The notes beneath the pieces were generated by a model. It saw only the letters and a list, made by a program, of their open reading frames with translations. It was not told the DNA's origin and ran no database searches. The position numbers were made by a program, and so were the translations under genes. Below are positions 37,950 to 47,459 of a stretch of DNA of 64,000 nucleotides, piece by piece; the stretch's first letter is position 1; every line of letters begins with the position of its first letter. The stretch comes from Prevotella sp. Rep29. GTDB lineage: Bacteria > Bacteroidota > Bacteroidia > Bacteroidales > Bacteroidaceae. The stretch is from the NCBI RefSeq assembly GCF_019551475.1, contig NZ_CP047159.1, positions 1,922,001 through 1,986,000 of the forward strand, written 5' to 3'.

Positions 37950-37997
37950 CACCGATTTACATTAAATGAAATTTGCTTCTCATTAGGTTAAAACACT

Positions 37998-38384
37998 ATG
38001 GAACTACCCGATTTCATGTCATACAAAGACAAATTCTCGAAGAAGAAGTTTGTTGAGAAAATTTCGCGCATCGCCAAACGAGCCGGTGCCAAATTAGTAT
38101 ATGCCGCTCTGATTCTGTATTACACACTGCAGAGCAAAAGCGTATCCATCAAGGACAAAGCCATCATTCTGGGAGCACTCGGATACTTGATAAGCCCGCT
38201 CGACGTGATGCCTGACGCCATCCCCATCGCCGGACTGACCGACGACTTGGCGGTGCTCATCTATGTGCTGAAAAAGATTTGGGTGGACGTTTCCGACGAA
38301 GTCAAGGAAAAAGCCCGCACGAAACTGAATGACTGGTTTGATGAAGACGAAATCAAAGAGATAGAAAATCTGTTTGAAGAATAG
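37998..38384 (+). CDS. DUF1232 (YkvA-family) membrane protein
   Basis: A 128-residue protein with the DUF1232 core LGYLISPLDVMPDAIPIAGLTDD (about 66-90), in which the PxDxxPD-type segment is conserved, plus an amphipathic C-terminal helix. The molecular function of the family is not established. It precedes cutC by 37 bases and may be co-transcribed with it. Confidence 0.85.
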   Translation: MELPDFMSYKDKFSKKKFVEKISRIAKRAGAKLVYAALILYYTLQSKSVSIKDKAIILGALGYLISPLDVMPDAIPIAGLTDDLAVLIYVLKKIWVDVSDEVKEKARTKLNDWFDEDEIKEIENLFEE

Positions 38385-38421
38385 CCGGTGACCTCCCGTC
38401 ACGCTTACATCAATTCTGCTT

Positions 38422-39174
38422 ATGACAAATAAGACGTTTCAGTTTGAGGTCTGCGCCAACAGCGTGGAAAGTTGTCTGGCTGCCCAAAAAGGCGGTGCCC
38501 ATCGCGTGGAACTCTGCGCCGGCATCCCGGAAGGCGGGACCACCCCGTCCTACGGCGAGATAGTGACAGCCCGCAAAGTGCTCACCACAACCCGACTGCA
38601 CGTCATCATCCGCCCACGCGGAGGAGACTTCCTCTATTCTGACCTGGAAATGGAACGCATGATTGCCGACATTGACGTGGCACGCCAAATCGGAGCAGAC
38701 GGCGTCGTCTTCGGCTGTCTCACCGAAGAGGGAGACATCGACATGAGGAAAAACCGCCTGCTGATGGAGCACTCAGAGGGACTTTCCACTACCTTCCACC
38801 GCGCTTTCGACCGTTGCAGGGACCCCAGACAGGCACTCGAACAGATTATCTCCTTAGGATTCGACCGCATTCTCACGTCGGGTGCACAACCGACTGCCGA
38901 ACAGGGTATCAGTCTCCTGAAAGAACTACACGACCAGGCGGCTGACAGAATCATCATCCTCGCCGGCTGCGGAGTAAACGAGGGAAATATTCGCAAAATT
39001 CACGAGCAGACGGGAATCCGCGAGTTCCATTTCTCTGCACGCGAAAAGGTGCTGTCCCACATGCGTTTCACCAACCCCTCCGTCTATATGGGCAGTCCCG
39101 ATGCTGAAGAAGATGTCCGCATGGAGACCACGGAGAGAAGGGTGCGTGCGACGATTGGCAGCCTCCTGACATAA
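38422..39174 (+). CDS. cutC: CutC family protein
   Basis: A 250-residue TIM-barrel protein with the family start FEVCANSVESCLAAQKGGA, then HRVELCAGIPEGGTTPSYG, RPRGGDFLYSD, FHRAFDRC, DRILTSGAQPTA and AGCGVNEGN. CutC was linked to copper tolerance in E. coli, but a direct copper role is disputed. Full length with no damage. Confidence 0.93.
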   Translation: MTNKTFQFEVCANSVESCLAAQKGGAHRVELCAGIPEGGTTPSYGEIVTARKVLTTTRLHVIIRPRGGDFLYSDLEMERMIADIDVARQIGADGVVFGCLTEEGDIDMRKNRLLMEHSEGLSTTFHRAFDRCRDPRQALEQIISLGFDRILTSGAQPTAEQGISLLKELHDQAADRIIILAGCGVNEGNIRKIHEQTGIREFHFSAREKVLSHMRFTNPSVYMGSPDAEEDVRMETTERRVRATIGSLLT

Positions 39175-39340
39175 CACCGAACGGGGTTGATGAACTTTTT
39201 CATCCCCCCAAAAACCGCATCCATTACTGACCACATTCACGTTACGTCATCTTGCCGCAAATGTATATTTATACAGACGTGGCGAGATGAAAGAGCAACT
39301 CGCAAACCGTTGTATTTCAGCGAGTTAAGAACCAGTTTCC

Positions 39341-39476
39341 AAAAGTTCAACTTTTGCACGCTAAAAGTTGAACTTTCAGGAGGTAAAAGTTGAACTTTCA
39401 GAAGCCAAAAGTTCAACTTTTGGAAAACGAAAGTTCAACTGTATATTTATACCCCTTTTGCTGTATGTTTATGCAG
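39341..39476. repeat. 22-base-period dyad array, locus C
   Basis: Four 15-base units at 39341, 39363, 39385 and 39407 have 7-base spacers. The outer two are the perfect dyad AAAAGTTCAACTTTT and the inner two are AAAAGTTGAACTTTC. They are followed by the half-unit GAAAGTTCAAC (39429), GTATATTTATAC and GTATGTTTATGCAG. A lone TGTATATTTATACAG motif also occurs near 39261-39277. The array lies between the convergent cutC and tRNA-Cys. Its tail is almost identical to the inverted tail of locus D. Confidence 0.9.
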
Positions 39477-39533
39477 GGGTGTTTTGTTGACTATTTTCGT
39501 TGAACTTGCATGAACACAACAACATTTTTCACG

Positions 39534-39572
39534 AAAAAAAGGCAGCACCCAGCGATTTGCATGGATGCTGCC
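39534..39572 (-). terminator. Terminator of tRNA-Cys
   Basis: On the minus strand: GGCAGCATCC, a loop, GGGTGCTGCC, then seven T residues (the A-run at 39534-39540). It lies 17 bases past the tRNA 3' end. Confidence 0.85.
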
Positions 39573-39588
39573 TTTTCGATTTTCAGAG

Positions 39589-39660
39589 AGGTGCCTGGCG
39601 GATTCGAACCGCCGTAGACGGTTTTGCAGACCGTTGACTAAGCCACTCATCCAAGGCACC
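39589..39660 (-). tRNA. tRNA-Cys (anticodon GCA)
   Basis: A 72-base cloverleaf: 7-bp acceptor stem GGTGCCT/AGGCACC with discriminator U, as needed by cysteinyl-tRNA synthetase; anticodon stem ACGGT/ACCGT with loop CTGCAAA (anticodon at 39625-39627); and T arm GGCGG TTCGAAT CCGCC. The CCA end is not encoded. Confidence 0.96.
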
Positions 39661-39679
39661 GTATCGTCTTTTGCGGATG

Positions 39680-39711
39680 CAAAGATACACCATTTCTTCC
39701 GTTCAGCCAAA
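39680..39711 (-). promoter_or_regulatory. Promoter of tRNA-Cys
   Basis: On the minus strand: TTTG (39708-39711), 20 bases, TATCTTTG (39680-39687). Transcription would start about 13 bases before the tRNA. The box lies just past the end of the small Feo gene. Confidence 0.75.
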
Positions 39712-39716
39712 TATTT

Positions 39717-39884
39717 TCAACATTTTTTCGCTACATCGGAATCGGAAGGACATTTTTTCGCGCCCTTTCCCTTCGAACAGCCATCGCAACCCCGGCAAGG
39801 GTCGCTCGCCTCTTTCCGGATATGCCAGACGAAGTAGGCAATGCAAAGCGACAGACAAACGATGATGATTGCATATTGTATCAT
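39717..39884 (-). CDS. FeoB-associated Cys-rich membrane protein
   Basis: A 55-residue protein with one membrane helix (about 4-20; YAIIIVCLSLCIAYFVW) and a Cys-rich C-terminus (DPCRGCDGCSKGKG, KKCPS, ending in Cys). Proteins of this design are commonly encoded after feoB and are thought to aid ferrous iron transport. Start ATG at 39884 is 12 bases after the FeoB stop, on the same transcript. Confidence 0.85.
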   Translation of the reverse strand: MIQYAIIIVCLSLCIAYFVWHIRKEASDPCRGCDGCSKGKGAKKCPSDSDVAKKC

Positions 39885-39896
39885 TCCATTCCCTTT

Positions 39897-42440
39897 CTAA
39901 AATCCCATCAGCCTTCCTACCTGATAGACCACAGCCGAGACGATCCACGCCAACCCCGTCGTATAGATGACCGTGAAGAGCGCCCACTTCCACGAACCGC
40001 TCTCGTTCTTGATTGCTGCAATGGTTGCTATACACGGGAAATACAACAGGACGAACAGAAGGAAACAGAATGCGACAAGCGGTGTGATGCCGTCGGCTGA
40101 CATCTTTTTATGAAGGTTGGCATATTTAACTGAATCAGCCTCTTCATCATCGGCAACCGTTTCATCGCCTGCATAAAGGACACCCATCGTGGATGCCACA
40201 ATCTCTTTTGCACCAACACCGGCAAGCAAACCGACATCCAGTTTCCAGTCGAAACCCTGCGCACGGAACGCGGGCTCGATGGTCTTCCCTATCCGCCCGA
40301 TATAACTCTGCTCCTGCTGCTCTTGCGGTGTCAGTTCCTCATGGTGAGGGAAATAGCCCAGCGCCCAGACAATCACGCTTGCCACGAGAATGATGCCTCC
40401 CATCTTCTTCAGATACTGCTTCCCTTTCTCCCACGTATGGCGGAACATCGCCTTTCCTGTCGGGAAGCGGTATGGCGGCAGTTCCATCACGAATGGGACG
40501 TCATCGCCTTTCACGACATACCGGCTGAAGATGCGACTCATCAGTACAGCCATCACAATGCCTATGAAATAGAGCGAAATCATAATCCATGAACGGTATT
40601 TCAGCGCAAAGAACGTACTGGTAATCATGATGTATATCGGCAAGCGTGCCGAACAGCTCATCAGTGGGAGCACCAGCATCGTAATCAGCCGTGAACGCCG
40701 ACTCTCAATCGTGCGCGTCGCCATCACTGCCGGAACATTGCAGCCGAAGCCCATAATGAGCGGAATAAACGACTTTCCATGCACGCCCATCTTGTGCATC
40801 AGCCTATCCATGATAAACGCAGCGCGCGCCATGTAGCCACTGTCTTCCATAAAGGAGATGAAAGCATAGAGTATCAATATCTGCGGAAGAAATACGATGA
40901 CCGCCCCCACACCGGCGATGATGCCATCGACAACCATGTCGCGCAGCGGACCGTCGGGCATGACCCTGCCGACCCAGTCGCCCAATGCCGCGACACCGGT
41001 ATCTATCCAATCCATCGGATATTGTCCCAGCGTGAACGTCACCCAGAACATCATGAAGATGAGCACGAAAAACAGCGGGAAGCCGAAATACTTATGCGTA
41101 ATGAAATGGTCCAAGATATGTGTCACCTGATAGGTGTCCATCTTGGTTCCCTCCTCGTATCCAGCCTCCTGCAAAGCCCCGTGGATGAAAGCATACTTGG
41201 CATTCATCACCGCCGTCTCGCTATCCTCCTTCAGCTCTTTCTGAATGTTTGCCGCAGCAGCATCTCGCACAGCCAGTATTTGTTTGCCATTCGACAGCGT
41301 GCCGACAAGTTTTTCCGCATGCGCATCCATTTCCAGCAATTTGATAGCCAGATAGCGCATGGAATACTTGTGACGCAGACTGTCCTCCCGCTGCAATTCC
41401 TCATAAAGTTTGCTGATGGCATCTTCTATATAAACTCCGTGATTCAAGTGTATGTGGCGATATACGCTTTTGTTCGGACGGGTGCCGTGCGAGTAATCCT
41501 CTTCATGGTCGCCTCCATGCTTTCCTTCATAACTCTTATGCCACTCCTGCAGGTCGCGAGCCACTTCCGGATTGATGTTGCCGTCCTTGTCGAGGAAGTC
41601 CATCCCCTCATACATATTTATAATAATGTGGAACAGCAAATCGACACCTTTCCCCGTCTTGAACACCGTCGGAATCATCGGCACGCCGAAGAGCACTCCC
41701 AGCGTTCTCAGGTCGAGCTTGTCGCCTCTCGCTTCCAACTCGTCGAACATATTGAGCGCACAAACCATGCGCAAGTTCATGTCCACTAGCTGCGTCGTCA
41801 GATACAGGTTGCGCTCGAGATTGCTCGAATCAATCACATTGATGACGAAATCGGGAGTCTTGTCGATAATCTGCCGGCGCACATACATTTCCTCAGGGCT
41901 ATATGCCGAGAGAGAATAGGTTCCCGGAAGATCCACCAGACGAAACTCATACCCTTCGAAGAATGCCGTTCCTTCCTTTGCATCCACCGTCACTCCGGAA
42001 TAGTTTCCTACCCGCTCATGGGCACCGGAGGCGAAGTTGAACAGCGAGGTCTTTCCGCAATTCGGATTGCCGACCAATGCCACATTGATAATGCGCCGTT
42101 TCTTCATCGCTGCAGCTTTCAACTGCTTGTCAGTCATCGGACGTTCCTCTGCAAGTTTACCCCTCACAGCATCCGAAGCCTGCATCAACTCTTCCTGCTG
42201 AAGTTTTTCCGCTTCTGAAACCGAAATGACCTCAATCATCTCTGCTTCCTCATGACGGAGAGATACTTCATAGCCCATGACTTTATATTTCACCGGGTCT
42301 TGGAGAGGAGCATTCAAAAGGACCTGTACCACTTTTCCTTTAATGAAACCCATCTCCACGATACGCTTCCGGAAGCCACCATGTCCAAGAACTTTTACGA
42401 TGACTCCCTTCTCTCCTGTCTTTAAGTCTGATAAACGCAT
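39897..42440 (-). CDS. feoB: FeoA-FeoB fusion, ferrous iron transporter
   Basis: An 847-residue protein. Residues 1-75 are a FeoA SH3-like domain (LSDLKTGEKGVIVKVLGHGG, KVMGYEVSLRHEEAEMIEV). The GTPase domain has GNPNCGKT (124-131), DLPGTYSLS and NMFD. The C-terminal half is the FeoB membrane core (VIVFLPQILILYAFISFMEDSGYMAR, IMGFGCNVPAVMATRTI, GVGAKEIVASTMGVLY). It imports Fe2+ across the inner membrane. I start at the ATG at 42440; a TTG at 42455 is upstream. A CAAAATTA (-7) box is at 42493-42500. Confidence 0.95.
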   Translation of the reverse strand: MRLSDLKTGEKGVIVKVLGHGGFRKRIVEMGFIKGKVVQVLLNAPLQDPVKYKVMGYEVSLRHEEAEMIEVISVSEAEKLQQEELMQASDAVRGKLAEERPMTDKQLKAAAMKKRRIINVALVGNPNCGKTSLFNFASGAHERVGNYSGVTVDAKEGTAFFEGYEFRLVDLPGTYSLSAYSPEEMYVRRQIIDKTPDFVINVIDSSNLERNLYLTTQLVDMNLRMVCALNMFDELEARGDKLDLRTLGVLFGVPMIPTVFKTGKGVDLLFHIIINMYEGMDFLDKDGNINPEVARDLQEWHKSYEGKHGGDHEEDYSHGTRPNKSVYRHIHLNHGVYIEDAISKLYEELQREDSLRHKYSMRYLAIKLLEMDAHAEKLVGTLSNGKQILAVRDAAAANIQKELKEDSETAVMNAKYAFIHGALQEAGYEEGTKMDTYQVTHILDHFITHKYFGFPLFFVLIFMMFWVTFTLGQYPMDWIDTGVAALGDWVGRVMPDGPLRDMVVDGIIAGVGAVIVFLPQILILYAFISFMEDSGYMARAAFIMDRLMHKMGVHGKSFIPLIMGFGCNVPAVMATRTIESRRSRLITMLVLPLMSCSARLPIYIMITSTFFALKYRSWIMISLYFIGIVMAVLMSRIFSRYVVKGDDVPFVMELPPYRFPTGKAMFRHTWEKGKQYLKKMGGIILVASVIVWALGYFPHHEELTPQEQQEQSYIGRIGKTIEPAFRAQGFDWKLDVGLLAGVGAKEIVASTMGVLYAGDETVADDEEADSVKYANLHKKMSADGITPLVAFCFLLFVLLYFPCIATIAAIKNESGSWKWALFTVIYTTGLAWIVSAVVYQVGRLMGF

Positions 42441-42573
42441 GTCTCTGTCTTTCAAATAGATTCTGCCTGTGCCCGAATCCTTTATTTCTATGCAAAATTA
42501 CACAATTTATCGGTAATAAAAACCTTATCACCAAAGAATTGCAGGAAAATACCTAAAAATGATGAGGCAGGCA

Positions 42574-42864
42574 TCAGAAAAAGCGGATGTCGCTAATCAC
42601 CATGCTCTCCACTTTTTCATTCAGACGGCAAACGAGCTGTGAACGCATCATGGAAAGGTCCTGCCGAAGTGCCGGATTGGAAATCTTCACAAACAACGTC
42701 TGGTTCTGTATGTATTTTTCTGTCGTATATTTGGCAACTGTCTTTCCGGCAACCTCTTCCCATGCCTCTATCAGCCGATGCTGAAGCAGGGGCGTTTCCA
42801 GCCCTTCCTCCCTCAGATAGTGCTTAAGCACGTCGGACAATATTAACGTTTTCCTTCTAAACAT
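42574..42864 (-). CDS. DUF721 (DciA-like) protein
   Basis: A 96-residue protein with the DUF721 pattern: L..YL(R/K)...L......WE.VAG..VAKYT, then ..IQNQTLFVKISNPALRQDL...R..L...LN. DciA proteins with this domain assist loading of the DnaB helicase in bacteria lacking DnaC. It lies nine bases after recF, and the pairing supports a DNA-replication role. Confidence 0.85.
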   Translation of the reverse strand: MFRRKTLILSDVLKHYLREEGLETPLLQHRLIEAWEEVAGKTVAKYTTEKYIQNQTLFVKISNPALRQDLSMMRSQLVCRLNEKVESMVISDIRFF

Positions 42865-42873
42865 AATTTTGCT

Positions 42874-43980
42874 TTAAGTATTTTGAGGCACAATGTTGCC
42901 TTTGCTGACCGTGAAAATCTTGTATTCAAAAGCTGCCGCACCGAGTATTTTGTCCAGATGCTCCCGATTGGTATCGGTGATGAATATCTGTCCGAAGTTT
43001 TCTCCGGCGACGAGCCTGACTATCTGTTCCACCCGATTGGCATCCAACTTGTCGAAGATATCATCCAAGAGCAGCAGCGGTGTGGTTTGAGTTGCCGTAC
43101 GGCGGAGGAAGTCAAACTGCGCCAGTTTCAGGGCGATGACAAACGTTTTGTTCTGTCCCTGGCTCCCTTCACGCTTCATGGGATAGCCGTCAATCAGCAT
43201 TTCGAGGTCGTCGCGATGAACGCCATGCAGCGAATAGCCCACGGCACGGTCCTTCATGCGGTCACGCTGGATGACATCCAGCAACGGACCGCGCTGGCAA
43301 TGAGACACATAGCGCAGCGACACCTGCTCGTGACCGGTAGAAATGGTCTGATAGATTTGCTGGAACATCGGTATCAATTCCTCAATGAAACGGCTGCGTT
43401 TTTCAGAAATCACCTCTCCCTCTTTCGCCATCTGCTGTTCCAAAATCTCCATGAGAGACAGGTCCGGCTCTTCTTCCATCTTCAATAGTGCATTGCGCTG
43501 CTGAAGAGCCTTGTTATAGTTCGAGAGCGACTCGATGTAAGCATAGTCATATTGGGCAATAACCACGTCCATCAGATGGCGTCGCTCATCACTCCCCCCT
43601 TCAATCAAAAGGGTATCGGAAGGCGAGACGAACACCAGCGGTATCCGACCGATATGCTGTGAAAGTCGCTTATAGCTTTTCTTGTTATGCTTGAACTGCT
43701 TTTTAGTGCCGCGCTTCATTCCACAGTAGAAGTTCTCTTCGTCACCATGGTCTGTCAGATAGTCCCCTTCAATCACGAAAAAGTCCTGTCCGTGACAAAT
43801 CAACTGCGAATCAACGGGGTTGTAGGCACTCCGGCAGAACGAGAGATAATAGACTGCATCCAGAAAATTGGTCTTCCCTTCACCGTTATGACCGATGAAA
43901 CAATTCATCTTCGACGACAAATCCAACGTTGCCGCCCGGATGTTTCGATAGTTAATGATGGATATTTTCCTTAAATGCAT
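42874..43980 (-). CDS. recF: DNA replication and repair protein RecF
   Basis: A 368-residue SMC-like ATPase with Walker A GHNGEGKT (30-37), the RecF start LRKISIINYRNIRAATLDL, LVFVSPSDTLLIEGGSDERR, the signature-like KREGSQGQNKTFVIALKLAQ and Walker B LLLLDDIFDKLD. It loads RecA at gapped DNA with RecO and RecR. A CAAAGTTA (-7) box on the minus strand at 44053-44060 is a likely promoter element. Confidence 0.96.
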   Translation of the reverse strand: MHLRKISIINYRNIRAATLDLSSKMNCFIGHNGEGKTNFLDAVYYLSFCRSAYNPVDSQLICHGQDFFVIEGDYLTDHGDEENFYCGMKRGTKKQFKHNKKSYKRLSQHIGRIPLVFVSPSDTLLIEGGSDERRHLMDVVIAQYDYAYIESLSNYNKALQQRNALLKMEEEPDLSLMEILEQQMAKEGEVISEKRSRFIEELIPMFQQIYQTISTGHEQVSLRYVSHCQRGPLLDVIQRDRMKDRAVGYSLHGVHRDDLEMLIDGYPMKREGSQGQNKTFVIALKLAQFDFLRRTATQTTPLLLLDDIFDKLDANRVEQIVRLVAGENFGQIFITDTNREHLDKILGAAAFEYKIFTVSKGNIVPQNT

Positions 43981-44170
43981 GTGCTCTCAGACAGATTTAC
44001 TTTCGTCATCTTCGCTTACTCGCCGGACAATCATCTCCGACGTAATTTTCTGCAAAGTTAGAAGATTTATGGTTGAAAAACGAAAAAAGTCGATAATAAA
44101 TTTCAATATATGGGATAAAATCTGTAATTTTGCCACGTTTTTTAGGATTAAACAATAATATAATAGATAA

Positions 44171-44905
44171 ATGGCAAAAACACAAGAAAACAAGGGCGCT
44201 CACGAACTGAATGAGGCTCTGAACAAGTCTGAGGCTTTCATCAAGAAATACAAGAAAGCACTCATCGCTGCAATCGTTGCAATCATTGTTATCGTTGCAG
44301 GAATCATTTTCTACAACAACTACCAAGCCGGCCGCTCAGTAGAGGCATCGACCGCCATCTCTACGGCTCAGGAGCTCATCGCTCAACAGCAATACGAGAA
44401 AGCGCTGAAAGGAAGCGGAGCAACTGCTCCCGGACTGATTCAGGTGGCAAGCGACTATAGCGGAACAGAGGCTGGCAATCTGGCAAACTACTATGCCGGA
44501 TTGTGCTATGCAAAGATGGACAAATGGGATGAAGCCATCAACTATCTGGAGAAATTCAGCCCGAAATCCGATTTGATTATCAGTCCGATGAGCCAAGTGG
44601 CACTCGGTGACGCATACGCCAACAAAAAACGTTACGACGACGCTATCGACGCTTATCGCAAAGGTGTGAAACTGGCTGACAAAGCATCGGAAAGCGGAGA
44701 AAACAACGCAGTGTCGCCAATGGCACTCAAGAAAGTCGGAATCATTCTCTATGAGCAGGGAAAGAAAGCTGAGGCATTGAAAGTGTTCCAGGAAATCAAG
44801 GAGAAATATGTCAACGCACCCATTGTTACAGGCGACGTGAATCAATTTACCGGACAGCCGTCAGCTCCTGAAATTGACAAATACATCGAACTCGTTTCTG
44901 AATAA
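44171..44905 (+). CDS. Membrane-anchored tetratricopeptide repeat protein
   Basis: A 244-residue protein: cytoplasmic N-terminus, one membrane helix (about 33-51), then TPR-type helices ([73 protein letters not shown]). It resembles YfgM-like ancillary proteins. The promoter-like TAATTTTG is at 44125-44132. Its stop overlaps the ribH start by one base, so the two genes are co-translated. Confidence 0.87.
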   Translation: MAKTQENKGAHELNEALNKSEAFIKKYKKALIAAIVAIIVIVAGIIFYNNYQAGRSVEASTAISTAQELIAQQQYEKALKGSGATAPGLIQVASDYSGTEAGNLANYYAGLCYAKMDKWDEAINYLEKFSPKSDLIISPMSQVALGDAYANKKRYDDAIDAYRKGVKLADKASESGENNAVSPMALKKVGIILYEQGKKAEALKVFQEIKEKYVNAPIVTGDVNQFTGQPSAPEIDKYIELVSE

Positions 44906-45381
44906 TGGCAACATCACTGCATAACCTTTCCGACTACGACACACAAGCCGTGCCTGACGCCAGTAACATGTGCTTCGGTATTGTCGTGTCTGAATGGAAC
45001 AAAGAGATTACCGGCGCACTGCTTGAAGGAACCGTAAACACACTCGAGAAACACGGCACGCTGCCTGAAAACATTCACGTCAAGACCGTACCGGGAAGTT
45101 TCGAGTTGGTGTATGGTGCACATCAAATGACGCTGAACGGCGGATACGACGCCATCATCATCTTGGGATGTGTCATCAGAGGGGAAACGCCACACTTCGA
45201 CTACATCTGCCAAGGTGTTACAGCCGGCATCGCCCATCTGAACGCTACGAGCGAGATTCCCGTCGTATATGGTCTCCTCACCACCGACAACCTGCAACAG
45301 GCTAAGGACAGGAGCGGAGGAACGATGGGAAACAAAGGCGATGAGTGTGCTGTCGTCGCCATTAAAATGGCAAAGTTCTAA
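44905..45381 (+). CDS. ribH: 6,7-dimethyl-8-ribityllumazine synthase
   Basis: A 158-residue riboflavin-pathway enzyme joining the ribityl-amino-uracil and dihydroxybutanone phosphate. Family marks: [47 protein letters not shown] (catalytic His) and [11 protein letters not shown]. Length is typical. A strong terminator follows 20 bases later. No FMN riboswitch is visible upstream of the two-gene unit. Confidence 0.97.
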   Translation: MATSLHNLSDYDTQAVPDASNMCFGIVVSEWNKEITGALLEGTVNTLEKHGTLPENIHVKTVPGSFELVYGAHQMTLNGGYDAIIILGCVIRGETPHFDYICQGVTAGIAHLNATSEIPVVYGLLTTDNLQQAKDRSGGTMGNKGDECAVVAIKMAKF

Positions 45382-45401
45382 TTCTCAATTGGTATCATCT
45401 T

Positions 45402-45441
45402 AAATGCACGAAAGACAACTCATACGGTCTTTCGTGCATTT
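45402..45441 (+). terminator. Terminator after ribH
   Basis: A perfect 15-bp stem (AAATGCACGAAAGAC at 45402-45416 and its complement at 45427-45441) with a 10-base loop, followed by TATTATTATAAT. Confidence 0.88.
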
Positions 45442-45513
45442 ATTATTATAATAATGTATAAGGACGCTGCTCCCTATACAAATTTATTCCTGCGGTTTCA
45501 CGCCCAATGAGCG

Positions 45514-46095
45514 TCACACGCCGTCATCGTCAGCCATTTCTCCTGCACTGTTCGGTGAAGAAGGAACTGCCCCGTCGAGTTCCGTGTCACGACTGACGTG
45601 TACCGTTCCCATGCGATTCAGTTTCATGACAAGCGGGATATATTCATCGCTCAGCGGGTCTGGAGAGCCGACACTGCCTCCGAATTTCAGGTCATCGCCC
45701 ACTGCCTCCACGAAAAGAAGTCCGAGCAAGGCACCGTTCCGACGGAAATTGTCATCGAGACAGCTGCTGAAATCGGTCTTCGAGAATGTCTTGTTGAAGA
45801 ACTCACTTCCATCCTTGCGAATCACCTTGACAGACACCCGGTTATCGTAATACTTATTTCCATACTCGTCTTCCACCATCGGAAGGCTCTCGTCCGCAAA
45901 ACGATGCACAAAGACGGTGTAGGTTGAACCAACCCAGTCCACATTCCAATTGTAATCAACATCCTCCATCTTCTCCTGCTTCTTGGGAGCCTGCGTCACT
46001 TGCTGCTTACTGACGATGATGTTCCTACTCTCCTGTTTCTTTCCGCATGCTGCGATAAGGAACGCGACCACACAGAGAAAAGCTATTCGTTTCAT
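45514..46095 (-). CDS. DUF4738-type lipoprotein
   Basis: A 193-residue lipoprotein from the ATG at 46095 (MKRIAFLCVVAFLIAAC, lipobox Cys 17). The mature part has a DUF4738-like domain: VDYNWNVDWVGSTYTVFVHRF, YYDNRVSVKVIRKDG and SGSPDPLSDEYIPLVMKL-like segments. Function unknown. A longer frame to 46212 is rejected because a CAAAGATA (-7) box at 46121-46128 lies inside it. A second ATG at 46107 is possible. Confidence 0.75.
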   Translation of the reverse strand: MKRIAFLCVVAFLIAACGKKQESRNIIVSKQQVTQAPKKQEKMEDVDYNWNVDWVGSTYTVFVHRFADESLPMVEDEYGNKYYDNRVSVKVIRKDGSEFFNKTFSKTDFSSCLDDNFRRNGALLGLLFVEAVGDDLKFGGSVGSPDPLSDEYIPLVMKLNRMGTVHVSRDTELDGAVPSSPNSAGEMADDDGV

Positions 46096-46189
46096 AAATT
46101 CGTTCATGATGATTTGCCCACAAAGATAATGTAAAATTTCGATAAATGAAAATTTTATTTTATCTTTGCATAGATAATCATGTGTGACT

Positions 46190-46855
46190 ATGAGAAAAGT
46201 CATCCTTTTCATTTGCCTCGCAGCATGCCTCTTTGCATCATGCTCGGGCGGTTCTACTGACAGTAACGACGTGAAGAACGACTCGTTGCCGCTCCTCGTG
46301 ATACAGGTACAGAAGTGTTCGCGCCTCTACACGACCGAGTTTCTCGTCCACAAAGTTGTCACACACGAAGACAAACTGAAGCTGGAGGGGTCTGTTTTCG
46401 AGAAACGATTCAGCATCAACCTCCCATTGGGAGAGCGCAAAATCGCCATTCCGATGAACGCCACACTGAAAGGATTCGTGGATTTCAGCAATTTCTCCAT
46501 TGAAAACATCAGGCAGGAAGGCGACAAGATTGAAATTATCCTGCCCGACCCGCAAGTGGCGCTGACGAGCAGCAAGATAGACCGGGAGGGGGTTAAAGAG
46601 TATGTGGCGCTGCTACGCTCCAACTTCAGCGACGAAGAACTGACCGCCTACGAACAGCAGGGACGGCAAGCCATCATCAAGACCATTCCGAAAATGGGCA
46701 TCGTCGAACGTGCACGGCAAAGTGCCGCAAACGTACTCATCCCCATTATCGAAAAGTTTGGCTATAAGAAAGAGGACATCACCATCTCTTTCAGAAAAGA
46801 CCTGACCGACAAAGATATCACCACACTATCCGAAATGCCACAGACAGGAAAATGA
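46190..46855 (+). CDS. DUF4230-domain lipoprotein (first of a pair)
   Basis: A 221-residue protein with a lipobox (AACLFASCSGG) and a DUF4230 domain: a strand series (LLVIQVQKCSRLYTTEFLVHKVV, RKIAIPMNATLKGFVDFSNF, IEIILPDPQVALTSSKID) followed by a long helix (EEELTAYEQQGRQ-like, ARQSAANVLIPIIEKFGY). Function unknown. TATCTTTG at 46161-46168 is a likely -7 box. It overlaps the next gene by four bases. Confidence 0.85.
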   Translation: MRKVILFICLAACLFASCSGGSTDSNDVKNDSLPLLVIQVQKCSRLYTTEFLVHKVVTHEDKLKLEGSVFEKRFSINLPLGERKIAIPMNATLKGFVDFSNFSIENIRQEGDKIEIILPDPQVALTSSKIDREGVKEYVALLRSNFSDEELTAYEQQGRQAIIKTIPKMGIVERARQSAANVLIPIIEKFGYKKEDITISFRKDLTDKDITTLSEMPQTGK

Positions 46856-47448
46856 TACGCAAGAGATATTACAACCTAAATGACCGAAGAATGACGATGG
46901 CGATTGGCATCGCCGTCATCGTGGTGCTCTTCGTTATCTTCAAATGCGGAGGCATGAAATTGGGAACAGCCGCCGACAAGCGAATCAACATCACACCCGT
47001 CCAAATCAAACAGATAAAGGACATCGGACAATGGGAGTTTCTCGCCATCGAAGACGAAGAACTGGTGGACACCGTCAGCAAAGGCATCTTCTCCGACGAC
47101 CAACTCATACGCATCTATTACGGCACCATCCGACTGGGCATCGACTTGAGCAAAACGAAAGACAACTGGATACAGACCGTGGAAGACACCGTCAAAGTCG
47201 TGCTCCCTCCTATCCAACTGCTCGACAAAGATTTCATCGACGAGGCACGCACGAAAGCATTCTTCGAAACGGGAAGCTGGAAACAGAAAGACCGGGAACA
47301 CCTCTACCGGAAAGCACAGCGCATGATGCTCAAACGGTGTCTCACGAAAGAAAATATCCAAACAGCACAAGAAAATGCCGTCGAAATGTTTACCAAACTC
47401 CTCAACGGCATGGGCTACGAACACGTAAACATCATCGTTGAACACTAA
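46852..47448 (+). CDS. DUF4230-domain membrane protein (second of a pair)
   Basis: A 198-residue protein with one membrane helix (about 15-31; TMAIGIAVIVVLFVIFKCG) and a DUF4230 domain. The strand-and-helix order resembles the protein before it (ELVDTVSKGIFSDDQLIRIYYGTIRLGIDLSK, VKVVLPPIQLLDKDFID, ENAVEMFTKLLNGMGY). The two probably arose by duplication and may act together; one is a lipoprotein, the other membrane-anchored. Confidence 0.83.
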   Translation: MIRKRYYNLNDRRMTMAIGIAVIVVLFVIFKCGGMKLGTAADKRINITPVQIKQIKDIGQWEFLAIEDEELVDTVSKGIFSDDQLIRIYYGTIRLGIDLSKTKDNWIQTVEDTVKVVLPPIQLLDKDFIDEARTKAFFETGSWKQKDREHLYRKAQRMMLKRCLTKENIQTAQENAVEMFTKLLNGMGYEHVNIIVEH

Positions 47449-47459
47449 TATTTACTGCC